64,000 nt of DNA from Apoderus coryli (taxonomy: Eukaryota; Arthropoda; Insecta; Coleoptera; Attelabidae): positions 8,682,105 to 8,746,104 of the forward strand of contig OU452214.1 of assembly GCA_911728435.2 (NCBI GenBank). Reading direction: 5' to 3'. Under the pieces are notes generated by a model. That model had not been told where the DNA came from. It searched no databases and saw only the letters and a list, made by a program, of their open reading frames with translations. The stretch's first letter is position 1; each line of letters opens with the position of its first letter. Position numbers and translations under genes: made by a program. Below are positions 35,130 through 47,164 of this stretch, in pieces.

Positions 35130-35795
35130 TCGGTTTTGGAAATTAGAACCGTTCTAGAACTGTTGTTTGAGAACTGCGCCAAACTGGTTGCGCCATGAAT
35201 AAAATTCTCGTACCGTTCCATTACTGTTCAGAATTGTGAAAAACCCGAACGCTTTATCTTCATCTATACCAAACATAAATAATATATAACCTTTAATTTA
35301 CAAGCAATAAAATAAGAGCCAAACATTTATTGTTGTATCTATCCATTGTCTTTTCGTTTTATTTGGATTTTCATTTTCATTCAAAATGGGTAGTGAACGA
35401 AGGTACATGAAGAGAAAATACAAATAATGTTTTATATTGTCTTCTTTTAGATATACAAAATATATATAAAATATTTTAAATAAATTTAGTCCACCTTTTT
35501 AAATATAGATAAATTTAATTATAATATAAGATTTAACCATATATATATTTCAATATATATTGATAAATTAAGATGTGCGTTTTTATAGGTTAAAATTAAA
35601 CATAAATAACACGTTTATTGATATGCGCATGTGTAGCAAATAATCCACAAACAGTCCGAGAACAGTACTTGCCCAACAGTAGGGATCGAGTCTGACAGTT
35701 CTAAAACCGTTCTCGAACTGTTTTATTTCAATCCCGAACAGCTAACTGCTGGTTCTAGAACTGTCCTAAATTGGTTCAACAAAACCCGAACGTGT
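35130..35795. repeat. candidate TIR element with GTTCTAGAAC ends
   Basis: TTCGGTTTTGGAAATTAGAA and CGTTCTAGAACTGT at 35130-35165 resemble the inverse of 35745-35795 (GGTTCTAGAACTGTCCTAAA, then AAAACCCGAA). The match needs gaps and no target duplication is clear. Confidence 0.4.
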
Positions 35796-35853
35796 ATATT
35801 TATATTGCGCATGCTCCTGGCAGTTCTAAAACAGTTCTTGCGAATACAGCTAA

Positions 35854-36991
35854 TAGGTTCGTTCCAATCCCGCTAAAAACCATGTAATGTACGGTCACGC
35901 TCATGCGCAATACGTTAAATGCGTTCCAACCGAGCGATGATCGTTCATTGTACGATTTCGTTAACTTTCCAACCAAACCTGTGACTGTTGTGTAGAACTG
36001 AAACACTTATTTGTTTTATTTTAATATATGATTTAATAACTATTTACGGATAACATAATTTCTTTCACAACTATTACATTTCCCTTCTTCTTAATACATA
36101 ACATCTCTAATAATGTCTGTCTAATACCTAACATAAGTGACAACTGACATAAGACACCTTTCATAAACTTCATAATCCTGCCCTCTACATTCCGGTTGTA
36201 CAACTACTCTATGAACATAAGTCTAACATAAAAGAAGAATAGTTGACAAGAATGACATTTGACAATACACATACAAATATACTTTTAGCGGTAAAGTCAA
36301 ATGATAAAATATACTGCTACAGTTGAAGAATCGGTTTCGGTACCGCCATTTCGATCTCAGGTGAATAGCAAATACCGTTTGGACTGATCCACGACTGACA
36401 TGCGCAATTTAATTTTATTTCACTTTGTTCTATGATATGTATGTCTCCTGTTAAACAACCAATCTCTAACCTCTAGCGTTTTGCTCTTGAATTTTTTTAA
36501 TTTTTTTCGGGGTTCTACTAATTGTTTGTTTTGTGTTAGCTTAATAAAGGAATAAGACAATACATTCTAAGAAAAATGAGTGATGACGGAAGCAGATATT
36601 TGTTGGACACTACTGACATAATTAAAGACGATTTACGGATCCTAGGACACAACATAGATATAATTTAAATAATTAAATTGTTATTGAAATTTAGTATAGG
36701 ATACGATATTACATATTTAATGTTTTTTATTTAGATATTCAAAAATATAATCATGATGATGAGTTTATACCGTCCCGAAGTGGTATATATGGTGATCATG
36801 GTACAATATCAATCTATATTCGAAATCAGAAAACTCAAAATGAATTGTAATTTCGACACTCTGTTCCAACCACCTATCTTTTCTGTACCGAAATAAAACC
36901 GTGCCAGGTCAACGCATGCGCCTGCAATCGATCCTAACAGTCCCGAAACCGTTTCATGACAATACGAAATCCGGGTGTTGGAACGAACCTA
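35854..36991. mobile_element. Harbinger-like non-autonomous TIR element
   Basis: TAGGTTCGTTCCAA plus CCCG occurs at both ends, inverted (14 bp perfect, then one gap). TAA flanks each side (35851-35853, 36992-36994), a 3-bp target duplication of the TWA type typical of PIF/Harbinger. Length 1138 bp. A 30-residue frame at about 36576 (MSDDGSRYLLDTTD, IIKDDLRILGHN) may be a remnant of coding sequence; no transposase motif is seen. Confidence 0.7.
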
Positions 36992-36994
36992 TAA

Positions 36995-39535
36995 AGTAAC
37001 AAGACTTTTAGTTTTTTTTCTAATGGACCTACAGTTTAGCGTCGAATCCGAACCACGGTCCTCGACTGCCATCCGCCAGCACCCACGACTATGTAGTCAA
37101 TATAGGGAGTTTTGTTGTTCTATTCTAGATATTCGTACAAGTTCATGTAATTCCAATAACAATCGGTTCAATACGATACGCGTAGAGGTACATATGTTGA
37201 CGGCCTTCGTATCGTTAAACATATCATAAATTTAAAGAGCGCATGCGTAGATGTCAAAAGATACGTTTACGATACGTCACTGCCTTTGCCTTAACTCCCT
37301 AATAGCACAGCATTAATAAGTACAGCATTCCGAATCCACGTTGGCACTTTGAAATAAACTGGGACGTATGACACCGCCATTTTGGGTTACAAGTCAGGTC
37401 CTGACTAAGAATAATTATAGTTTTCGGCTTCTAACCACAGTACTGTATTTTCATTTTTGTAAAAATATTTATGTACATAATAATATCGCTGTTAATTTCA
37501 GAAATATTTGTGGTGTGTCATAGTGATTGAAAACAGCCTTGAGTGGTGGTATCAGTTAAATGTTTACATGATTGGGTGATTTTTAATAATAATAAACACA
37601 ACAATAATACAGACTTTATTAGTAAAAAAGACATTTTTATAAAAGTTGAAGCAGTGCTTCCTATCTTAACCTAAACGTAACTTATATTTTAGCTTAAACC
37701 TATCTGAAAATAGTTTTACATCGCTGGCCAAATTAAGTAGGTAGCTTATTTACAAATTAATTTGTTCTATTACTTGTCAGACAGCGCTCTTAAACGAAAA
37801 CCCCTCTAAACGCGGTAGAGCGTTGTAATATTTTAAAACCGTATAGGAAAATGACCGCTCAAAGATTGATGTTGAGTCTAGCTGTGGCGTAATGACAGTT
37901 TTATGAGGAATATTCACATCATACACCGATCCCCGGAACTTCAATCTTTCATATAAGTATTCCGCCTATTTCCATCTGATGATTTTTATTAATCAAAATT
38001 AGTGAATGAAAATCCGACGTTGTTTCATTCTTAACCAGCCGATTTCCTTAATCTTATTGCTAGCCTCTTTCACCCCTACGAATTCCACATACAAGCCGTG
38101 TGCCTGAATTCTGCATCAACTGAATCCTGTTCTCAGCAATTTTAGTCAAACAAGGGCCATATATATATTGTCAATAATATAACCCCTAGCTGATTGCGTT
38201 AGCATGCTATCTCGCCACGACACAACTTGTGTTTATGTTTTACTTTCATTTAGTTTAAAAACATATTAGATACTGCCATTTCGTAATATAAATTTTACGG
38301 TTATAAAAATAGTTGTTATAAACTTAAAATTATCCAGTATTCATCATTATTTTTACTTATTACTCACCTAACAGGATCTGTGGGGAAGCGAAAAAAATGT
38401 TTAGAGCACTTGCTCTAAACGGTACACTTGTACCGCTTATTGTGACAACATTTTGCAGCACACACATGTCCTCCCTGATTGTTCATTGTATTAATCATAA
38501 GATACGTTAATACAAATAAGATCCTTTTAATTCTCACAAACACTATACCAAAAACAGAATTAGATTACAAACACAATATTTATTTATCTCGTACACGCCG
38601 ACAATGAACTATATATTGAACACAGGAGTGAACGGTATCTATCTACGTCAATGCGATTATTGTGACGTTTTAACCCATAATGGCGGCATGCGCGACGATA
38701 TGCGCAGGACGGCTCGCAAGCGGAAAGTCAGAATACTGTATTATTTATTATACTGTGCTAATAGACAGTTGAAGTGCTTCCATTTACGTAAACGATATCG
38801 TGAAAGTTGACAGCTACGCGTGCGCACATCGATCTTATTATAAAATGTATATTTTGTATAAATGCCTCATTTGATATCAATATACAAGCCTCTAAAAGAG
38901 GGAACACTATTTTTATAAAAAGTTTCCAGCTTTATTGAATTTTTCACGGTCCTTGTGGTTTAAGCTTTTTATTTTATAACTATATAACCTGTCACTGAGC
39001 ATAGTTTTAGTTATTTCTACGTTTTGTACTGCTAACTTGTCTTCTGTCATTATTTAAATGTTCACGATATTCTTTTTCACTAATTTGCGGGACAGTATCT
39101 ACATAATAGGGATGATATTTAGCTGAACTGGAGTGAACAGTGATTACAGATTGAACACGTCCACATTAACATCAAAAATATAACTCAAATTATCTCTAAC
39201 TTTTATTAACAACTCTTGCACGATGACAACAGAACATACGAGTACAACATTAAACTGAAATAATGCAGCTATGCGATTCTATTTTGGTTCTTTTTTGCGT
39301 TCGCGGTGAGTCAAGTTGAGGATATTTACTTCGTAGGTGAAGAAACCGTCACTTAGTATAAAATTATTTAGGTGTGTAATGGAGTAAAACAAAAATTTTC
39401 AAAACATTATTTATTACTATTAATTGTTATTAACATGATATATGAAATAAATAACTTAAGTGGTACTGCTTATATAAAATTTTAAATTCTACACAAGATA
39501 AAAAAGCAAGCAAAAAGAAGTATGCCTTTTTTATG
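36995..39535. other. no gene seen; two adjacent perfect hairpins
   Basis: Non-coding. At 38400-38419 TTTAGAGCACTTGCTCTAAA and, directly after, 38420-38435 CGGTACACTTGTACCG are two perfect palindromes. The 68-residue frame at 38604-38810 shows no known motif. Confidence 0.4.
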
Positions 39536-39539
39536 TATG

Positions 39540-39890
39540 AAACATTATTTTATCACATTTTTTAAACAAAATGAATAAAAGTCACAAGGAAAAAAAGTTA
39601 GGTTATAATTAAGGCAAGGGTCCCCCCGTTTACCCGCCTATGGTCATCCTTTTTTATTAAATTTCATGTCAGTTTACGATATTTAACTAGGTAATTTGGT
39701 TAATTCATCTTTACTCGTTTCGAAAATATTTCAAAAAAATCGTCCTCAGGCAGTTATCTTTAACACCCTGTATCTTTGTTAATAAGGACTTTTCGAAAAA
39801 TTACAATTTAGGTTTTTTTCATGATTAGATGTCCCCAATTGGCTCACAAATTTTTGGCCATGTCTTTCTGAAACACCCTGTATATTCTTT
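39540..39890. repeat. dispersed repeat shared with 49377-52303 fold-back
   Basis: Matches 51925-52303 in the same orientation: AAGTATGCCTTTTTTATGTA, AAAGTTAGGTTATAATTAAG, CATGTCAGTTTACGA, TCGTCCTCAGGCAGT and AACACCCTGTATCTTTGT occur in the same order with about 10-15% difference by eye. Confidence 0.8.
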
Positions 39891-39935
39891 GATATGGGAA
39901 ACCTTGTTAACCCTCCAACAACCTATGTATATATA

Positions 39936-40096
39936 AGAAAAGTCTGACATTTAATCGGCAGGTATTTCGATAATATCAAGCGAAGTTTGACCACCCTGTA
40001 AGTAAACATCTGGTTATCCTTTCCAATATATGCATTTATATTTTCGACCAAAAATGCAATTCTTTGATCACATTGGAAAAGGCACCAGAGATAATA
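39936..40096. repeat. 160-bp direct duplication, copy 1
   Basis: Copy 2 is at 42276-42458. The two share AGTCTGACATTTAATCG, GGTATTTCGATAATATCAAG, ACATCTGGTTATCCTTTCC and CATTGGAAAAGGCACCAG; copy 2 has about 20 extra bases near 42410. They flank 2.2 kb with LINE fragments. Confidence 0.8.
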
Positions 40097-40485
40097 GATT
40101 AGTGTATGGAATTAGAAGATTTGAGCCCGTTTCGCATAAATTGAAGGAGGCTATGTGGCTGAGCATGCAGGATCGAAGAAAGCTACATTCGCTAGTTTTA
40201 TTTCATAATATAATAAATAACCGTCCTCCATACCTCTTAAATATAGGATATAGGGTTCATACGTTGCACTTACGATTTCTCGGACTTATTTCGCATCCGC
40301 CTGACAAAAAAACTTCATTATTCAAGAGATCATTTACTTACCAAATTTATATACTATACAATAACATACCAGAGGACTTCAAAGAGTTAGGGGTTACAGC
40401 ATTTAAGTTTAAATACAGGATTTCAAATAGATTTTTTGTTCAATTTTTCTTTTCAGATTTTTTTGTGGAATGTACTGAACTTTGA
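40030..40485 (+). pseudogene. LINE C-terminal fragment (Jockey-like)
   Basis: Reads QFFDHIGKGTRDNRLVYGIR, AMWLSMQDRRKLHSLVLFHN, INNRPPYLLNIGYRV and NNIPEDFKELGVTAFKFKYR. This is the region after the RT domain in Jockey-type proteins. It has no RT box and no catalytic residues. Confidence 0.65.
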
Positions 40486-40711
40486 TTGTAGTAAAAGGCA
40501 TGACTAAGGAGTGCAGTTATTGGTCGGACGTATTAGAAATTTGGTTCTAAAGTTAAGAATTTTAAGGTTGAACTTAGAGCTTTTATGAATTGTTTTCAAC
40601 TCCATTTTACATGTCAATTCATTATTTATGTTATGTATTTATGATATTCTTACTTAATCTGTATGTTGTTATGATTTGAATGCAAATAAAAGTATTATTT
40701 AGATACAAACG

Positions 40712-40951
40712 TTGGTTAAAAAAATACGATATTTTCTATACATTTTTAAAAACACAACGAAAATTTTATCAACAAAAGAAAATGTATGTCTTTATTATGG
40801 TTTGGTACAATCGTTGTTATCTTATGGAATTGTGGGTTGGGGTGGAGCATACAGAAGCAATCTTGAACCTCTACTTCTCATACAAAAAAGAATCTTAAAA
40901 ATTATTTTTCATTTGGATATTCGTTATCCAACAGAAGAGCTGTTTGGATAA
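40712..40951 (+). pseudogene. LINE RT thumb fragment
   Basis: ENVCLYYGLVQSLLSYGIVG followed by WGGAYRSNLEPLLLIQKRIL corresponds to the stretch just after the RT palm (compare IYFGLVQSTLAYGIRFWGGA at about 51270-51330). Since this part should precede the 40030 fragment in the protein, the two come from different insertions or a rearrangement. Confidence 0.65.
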
Positions 40952-41832
40952 TTTTAGATATTTTCTCTTATTTTTATAGTTTTATACCTAACATGTCTAG
41001 AAGTATAATCTTTTCTTATAAAACATCTGTAAATAATAAAAATATTATGTTGGGCTTTTAACAAATATTCCTAAAAGAATTGTTACCTAAAAGAACGACC
41101 TTTTTCTAATCGAGAATATTGAGTTTGTTTATGAGTTAGTCCAAAGATAAAAGCATATATTAGAAAAGATAACCGGATGTTTCAGTTATCGGATGGTCAA
41201 AACATTTACCATTTTCGAAACACCTTCATGTAAATTAAATGTCGGACTTTTATTATTATATAGGGTTAGGTGTATAGAGTGAATTCTCACTCGAGAATGG
41301 AACTTTTTCTCAGGTTTTATTACCTATGAAATTGAATCCAAACCTCCCCTTTTGACACCAATTTTTGATTTTCTGTTTGTATACAGAGAAATAAGAATTT
41401 TTTATTTATTTTTGTTGTAATTTAATTTGTTGGTTGTCAATAAAGACTATTATTATTATTATTATATACAGAAGCTAGTAGTTGGAGGGTGTCACGGTTT
41501 CCCATATCAAATAATATATATAAAGGGCGAATAAAAAAACAATGGGTTTTTGTCCAGTCGCTGATTCGGGAGATTGAGAAGTCATTATAAAATCGTATTG
41601 TTTCTTACTTTACAAATGGTAGTGACTGGTTAATCTTTTGAACGAACTCCAACATAAGATACCTAAGTATCAACAATCGTTATTACAACCGACATAAAGA
41701 TGTATCTTATTTCTGAATCTCTCACCCTGTAGATGTATCTTTATTGGGGTATATTGTAAAAATGGCCTTTCTTCTGATTCGCTATTTTCAGAGATAAAAA
41801 AAATGTATTTCATGTCAAAAAATTATTCTCTT

Positions 41833-41880
41833 TTTACGACGTTTCGACAAAATAGTTTTTGTCTTCTTCAGGTTTTTTTT
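41833..41880 (-). ncRNA. hammerhead-like motif (ACGU class, 7-bp stem II)
   Basis: Minus strand: CTGAAGA (41871-41865), extra A, a perfect 7-bp stem II GACAAAA/TTTTGTC, GAAA, palindromic ACGT and triplet GUC. Only about two base pairs of stem I can be drawn. Confidence 0.55.
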
Positions 41881-42275
41881 TTGTGTTTTTTTTCGTCAGT
41901 CTTCCAACATCTTTAGTGTTCTCTTTTTCTTTTTATTATTATTTCCATTTTTTGTATTGTAATTTTTGTTTCGGAAGTACGTTTAGAAGCAAACGCAAAA
42001 TTTTGGGCTCAAAACAACTAATTTAATAATTGAAACTAATAAAGAAAATTGATAACAACAAAGAAATAAATATTTATAAATAAAAAAAAAGGATAAAACA
42101 ATTAAACGATTTTAAAAATGTTATTTTTGATCTACCCTGTATAGTAATCGTAAATTTGGCATTTGAAATTGTAGTTTAGACACAAGCAGACGTTTTTATA
42201 AAGAATGACTTTTTCTTCTAAATCGACAAATAAAAAAGTTTTTCCTCTTCCAAACTCTATCCGTGGACACATTGT

Positions 42276-42458
42276 ATAAGAATAGTCTGACATTTAATCG
42301 ACAGGTATTTCGATAATATCAAGCGAAGATTGACCACCCTGTAACTAAACATCTGGTTATCCTTTCCAATATATGCATTTATATTTTCGACCAAAAAGAC
42401 CCTTTTCTAGGTAGGTATCAATTCTTTTATCACATTGGAAAAGGCACCAGAGATAATA
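42276..42458. repeat. 160-bp direct duplication, copy 2
   Basis: Second copy of 39936-40096. It ends at the same AGATAATA point, after which the sequences differ. Confidence 0.8.
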
Positions 42459-42643
42459 AGTTTATTACTTGCAGATGTTGTATAATCTTCGTAATAGATA
42501 AGCACTTAAAACTTTTAGAAACATTTTGGTAACAATCGATTTAAAATAATATTCACAAAATATATCATAAACTACCCAAATATATATACAGGGTAACACT
42601 AAAATAGTCGCATATGATTAAGGAACACCCTGTATATCTACTC

Positions 42644-44171
42644 TTATTTCGTTTTATGTAATTTCAAATGAAGTCGGAAGTTGTCAGGTCTTAGAGTTCT
42701 ATAAAAACAGATTTCACATTCAAGGATTTTCTCTTTAATTGTCGCCATTAACTTTTCATTATTTGAGTGATCAAAGACTATATGAGAACTAAGCTGTATT
42801 TTCCGGATGAACCTTTTTTCACAAACTGTGCAAGCATATGGTTTATACTGACTATGGGTGAATAAATGTTTAATTATAGAGGTTCTAAAATAAGTCGAGA
42901 AGAAACAATGTGCACAACAATATTTTTGTGATTTTTTATGCTTCATCAAATGCCGGTCGAAATCAGTTTTAGATACACATTTAAAAGAACAACGATCACA
43001 TTTATGGATTTTACTTGAAAGTGTGGCCATTAAGGTTTTGTTATCCGAATGACTATAGACGATATGGCAATCCAATTGATATTTCCTGCGAAAGCTTTTG
43101 GTACAAACTTGACAAACATGTGGTTTCTTGTTGGTGTGAATTGATAAATGCATACACAAAGTATTTTTACTATAAGTCAAGAACGGACAATGAGCACAAT
43201 AAAATTTTGGCAAATCTGTTAGTTTGGGATGTTTTAAAATGCGATGCTGTTTCATTTTTGGACTGAACAGTGTTTTAAATGAACAGTATTCACATTGATA
43301 TAGTTTATACGTAATAGTCGCCATTAGTTCTTTGTTATCAGAATGATTAGCGAATATATGACAATCAAATTGGAATTTGCTACGATAAACTTTTGTACAA
43401 ATTGCACAAACGTATGTTTTCTTTTTATTATCGCCATGAAGTAATAAATGTTTACTCAAATAACTTCTACTATAAGTCGAAAACGTACAATGTGCACAAT
43501 TATATTTTTGCAAATCAGTTTGTTGTGTATGTGTTAGCATATGATATTTCAATCTGAAAGTGGTCATACATTTATACGAACAGTGTTGACACTCAAGGAT
43601 TTGACGCGTAATCGTGCCCATTAGATCTTTGTTATCAGAATGATTAGTCAGTATATGAGAATCAATTAAGTTTTTCTGCGTAAAACTTTTTGTACAAATT
43701 GTACATACATGTGGTTTATTCTCGCGGTGAATTACCAAATGCTTTATCAAACTACATTTGTTATGAGTCGAAAACGGACAATGTGCACAATTGAATTTTG
43801 GCAAATTTGATAACAGTTCATGTTTCATCATATGCCGCTTTAAATAAATTCCTTTCACAGTTTTGAAACTGCATTTTGTGCATTGATAAAGTTTAGTTGT
43901 CACTATTTCACTAACGTTTATTTTGTGTTCATGGATGCTCAGCAAATGGTCAGTTAAGGTGGCTTTATAAAGAAACTTTTCATTACAAAACTTACACACA
44001 AACTTTTTAGCATGTATCTTTTTGTGGATTCTTAAATTGGACACAAAACTTGTTTTAAATGTACACCGATTACAGTAAAACCATGCTGAATCTTTTTTAT
44101 TTGATGATTTCGTGTGCTTGTTGTTTGTGCTCCTCCGTTTTTTATCCTTTGGTCCTTTTGCTTTCACTTCA
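42644..44171 (-). CDS. C2H2 zinc-finger protein gene 2, exon 2 (15 fingers)
   Basis: Terminal coding exon. The acceptor is TTTTTCCAG (AG 44173-44172). The exon begins with T, completing AGT (Ser) from exon 1, and reads EVKAKGPKDKKRRS. I count 15 C2H2 fingers, from FYCNRCTFKT to LECEICFYRT. After an opening pair they follow a three-finger module: a C-x2-C-S-F-K type, an FNCAHCPFST type and a HVCTICTKSF type, with the linker NHSDNKxLMATIT between modules. The protein ends LHLKLHKTK. Full-length product 750 aa with exon 1. Probably a sequence-specific nuclear factor; the module and exon structure are shared with gene 1, so the two are paralogues. Confidence 0.88.
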
Positions 44172-44210
44172 CTGGAAAAATAATAAAGAACCATTAGTTT
44201 CGTTAAGTAA

Positions 44211-44925
44211 GGTGAGTGTAAATCGTTGTGCTCAAGAATGCCTGCAGAAAGGCATCCCGGAACGGCAGATCAATATTATGTCAGACAGTCAAGTTGCGTT
44301 AAAAGCATTGAGGTCTTACACCTTCACGTCAAAGCTAGCATTGGAATGCAAATACCCTAAAGCAACTGGCAGCTCAGAGGAAAAAGATTACTCTGACATG
44401 GGTGCCAGGACATGAAGGCATAGAGGGGAATGAAGCGACGGACCAACTTGCAAAAGAGGGCGCAAACGCTCCGTTCTGTGGCCCGGAACCCATCTTTGGC
44501 CTTCCAAAAAGCCATATGAAGTAAGAACTTCGCAGATGGGAAAAGTAACAACTTAAGTACTACTGGAGAAACACTCCAGGCCTAAGACAATCAAAAAGGT
44601 TTGTCAAACCTTCAGAGGCCAACGCAGGGAAGCTTATCCAACTGGAGAGAAGCGACCTAAGGCGAATTACAGGCCTTTTTACGGGACACCACCCAGTGAA
44701 GTACCATCTCAAAAAGATGGGCCTAACCGAGGACGACACTTGTCGGTTTTGCGAAGACGCAACAGAGACAACAGAACACGTGCTCTGTGAATGCATGGCG
44801 CTTTTCTGCAAAAGGCTAAAACACCTTGGAGGGGTGACCCTAACACCCGACGAGGCAAGGAATTTAGCACCCAGAGAAATCATCAACTTTATGAAAAGTG
44901 TGGGACAGCTGGGCAATTCACAGAT
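44211..44925 (+). pseudogene. LINE fragment with RNase H and CCHC-like end
   Basis: Lies in the gene 2 intron, opposite to the gene, only about 40 bp upstream of its splice acceptor. Reads NRCAQECLQKGIPERQINIM, SDSQVALKALRSYT, then in another frame KITLTWVPGHEGIEGNEATD (RNase H), and in a third HHPVKYHLKKMGL, TCRFCEDATETTEHVLCEC. This order (RNase H then a cysteine-histidine motif) occurs in I- and R1-like LINEs. Frame changes and stops show it is dead. No 3' tail was recognised. Confidence 0.8.
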
Positions 44926-45245
44926 TAGAGTCAGTCACAAAAGATCTTCTGCAGGTCGAAGTGAGGGGAGGCCAAACCGCCTAAACGACTCCGATAAAAC
45001 AATCTACAAGGTGAGTGTAGGAGAGATGGCAATGACAGATGAGATGATGAATAACATTAATTCAGTTGTTCGTCAGTATAGGACTTTGGTAGTCTCATCT
45101 TTGCATTCTCCAAAACAGACAAAACATTGTAACATAGCTGTCGGCAATTGAATTAAAATAATTGAAAATCCTGGTCAACTATACTTGTTACTAATTCAAT
45201 TACTCCACAAAGACTGTAGGTAATTGTAATTTTTTCTCAATTACT

Positions 45246-46545
45246 GGTGATTCAATGAAACGGTACGATTTCAAATAAACAAAAAAAACTGAAATAATAT
45301 CTTTTTATTAGATTTAATAAGAAAACCGTATACTACATAGATGGAAATGAATGTTTAAGTGAAGAAATATTCAGTTTTTGAAGATGATATTGGAAAGGTG
45401 GCCTCCATTTTGTCGGACACATTCTTGCAGCCATAGTACATAGCTGTTTACGACATTGAGTAACATTTCTTGAGGTATTGCTTCCACTTCTTCGCGTATC
45501 CGTTCTTTCAAAGCTTCGATAGTTCTTGGGGGGTTACTTTGAAACACTTTCGACTTAAGATACCCCCAAAGAAAGTAGTCGCATAGGGAGAGGTCCGGAC
45601 TACGAGGTGGCCAGGGAATATCGCCGTTTTTACTCATAAGACGACCGGGGAACGATCTTCTTAGTAAATCCATTGACACTCGTGATGTGTGGCATGTTGC
45701 ACCATCCTGTTGAAAGGTCGTGTCTTGATTTCTGTAATTCTCGATTGCCGGAAGAAAAAAATTATTTAACATCTGCCCGTAGCGATCAGAGTTTACTGTT
45801 ACTGCGTGCCCATCCTCGTCCTCAAAAAAATAAGGTCCGATGATGCCTAACGAAGAAATTGCACACCACACGGTTACCTTTTCTGAATATAGGGGTCTTT
45901 CGTGTAATTGCCGGGGTTTATTGTCGGACCAATAGCGGAAATTGTGTTTGCTGAGATACCCACTGAGATGAAAGTGAGATTCATCACTCATCCAAAGATA
46001 TGCAGCAAGTTGTCGTTTTCATTAATACGCTCCAACATTTGTTCACAAAACCCTAGTCGGGTGGGATAATCTCGAACGTTAAGGGCTTGCACAATCTGGA
46101 TTTTGTATGGATGGTAATGGAGATATTTATGCAAAATTCTGCTCGTAGTGGTATGGCTTAATCCCAGGTTTAAGCTTCGTCGTCGCGTGTAATGAGTTTC
46201 TCACCGCTCTGGTGTGCGAGCAGTTTTAACACTGCTACCTCTTTTCTGTGATGTTGAACCACTAATTTCAAAATTCTCAACCCAAGTCAGACTAGCGTTG
46301 TTAGACGGAACTGGAGCGCAGGGAGGCAAATGCTAGTGTAAACGAAACGCTCGTTGTACCCGCACAAAACTTTCACCATTTTTGTAATAAGCTTTCACAG
46401 CAAATGCGCGTTGTTCACCCGACCACTTCTCCATTATAACTAAACTTCCCACTCTCTAGATTCACAACGTTTACGTCGCAAGACCGCGGTTCCTCTATTG
46501 TTCCGCCCGCAGCGTTGCCAAATCGTGCCGTTTCACTGAATCACC
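45246..46545. mobile_element. Tc1/mariner-superfamily element (DUF4817-type)
   Basis: TIRs GGTGATTCAATGAAACGGTA at the left and GGTGATTCAGTGAAACGGCA at the right (inverted) bound 1.3 kb. A decayed transposase lies on the minus strand. No TA duplication is obvious. Flanks are rich in AATTCAATTACT-like short repeats. Confidence 0.8.
45371..46434 (-). pseudogene. Tc1/mariner-type transposase, broken N-terminus
   Basis: From 46434 a helix-turn-helix region (MEKWSGEQRAFAVKAYYKNG) is interrupted by a stop and a frameshift. The catalytic half (45991-45371, 206 residues) is open: SDESHFHLSGY (first Asp), TFQQDGATCHTS (second Asp) and WPPRSPDLSLCDYFLWGYLK (third Asp), with about 36 residues between the last two by my count. 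This family usually has a DUF4817-like N-terminus and is related to Tc3-type transposases. It cuts and pastes DNA via TIRs. Confidence 0.8.
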
Positions 46546-46654
46546 CGTTAGTTGTAATTGATAATTCTTAAGTAATTAAATTCCTTTAGCCGTAATTCAA
46601 TTACTTTAATAGTAATTCCAATACTCCAACAGTAATTGTATTTTCTAAATAAAT

Positions 46655-46985
46655 ACGTCCGTGGAAAGTCTCAAAAAGGGCAGAAAATCTGTATCGACGA
46701 TAACTCTAAACACACTTAACACATTTTTAACAAATTTGTTACAAAAATAGTTCAGGATATTTCTAGGTGCTGATTAACTTTTGGGAAACATTGAGCGAGG
46801 CAAGAGGTTTAAAAAAGGGTTCAAAAATGTATAGTTCTGAAACATAACCGAAATATTGAACAATTTTTCATTGATTTAATAGAATATAACCTAAAGCATT
46901 TAACATAAAAAATTAGATTACATAGGCGTTCGAAAAGAGTGTAAAAACTTAAAACATATTTCCTAAACATAGCAGAAATCAGAAA
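46655..46985. repeat. degraded copy of the 3440-9735 repeat unit
   Basis: Contains TACGTCCGTGGAAAGTCTC, GATAACTCTAAACACACTTA, AACATTGAGCGAGGCAAGAG and ACATAGGCGTTCGAAAAGAG in the same order as the unit in gene 1 intron. Shows that the family is dispersed. Confidence 0.75.
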
Positions 46986-47164
46986 TATTGCAATATTTTC
47001 TTTTGATTATTGTTCGTGAACACGACTCATTACTACTTCAAATTTTATTTTTTTTTACTGTGAGAATACCATGCATGGAAATCATAAAGACAATTAAATT
47101 ATCGCGAAACGTGTCTGTATTATGTTTATTAAATGGCAAAATAATTAATCGTAAATTAACCTAA

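Larger units (their letters stand above)
39888..41512. repeat. inverted-repeat element with LINE fragments inside
   Basis: TTTGATATGGGAAACC and ACCCTCCAAC near 39888-39923 return inverted at 41480-41512. A second inverted pair lies at 39936-40024 and about 41150-41265 (AGTCTGACATTTAATCGGCA, ACATCTGGTTATCCTTT). The right arm is split by a LINE 3' end with an AATAAA signal and (ATT)n tail (41270-41465). Confidence 0.6.

Noticed and set aside
37091..37305. Possible 210-bp MITE with TAGGGAGTT ends
   Set aside because: Only about 10 bp of inverted match and no clear target duplication.
38604..38810. 68-residue ORF MNYILNTGVNG
   Set aside because: No motif, no introns or neighbours to support it.
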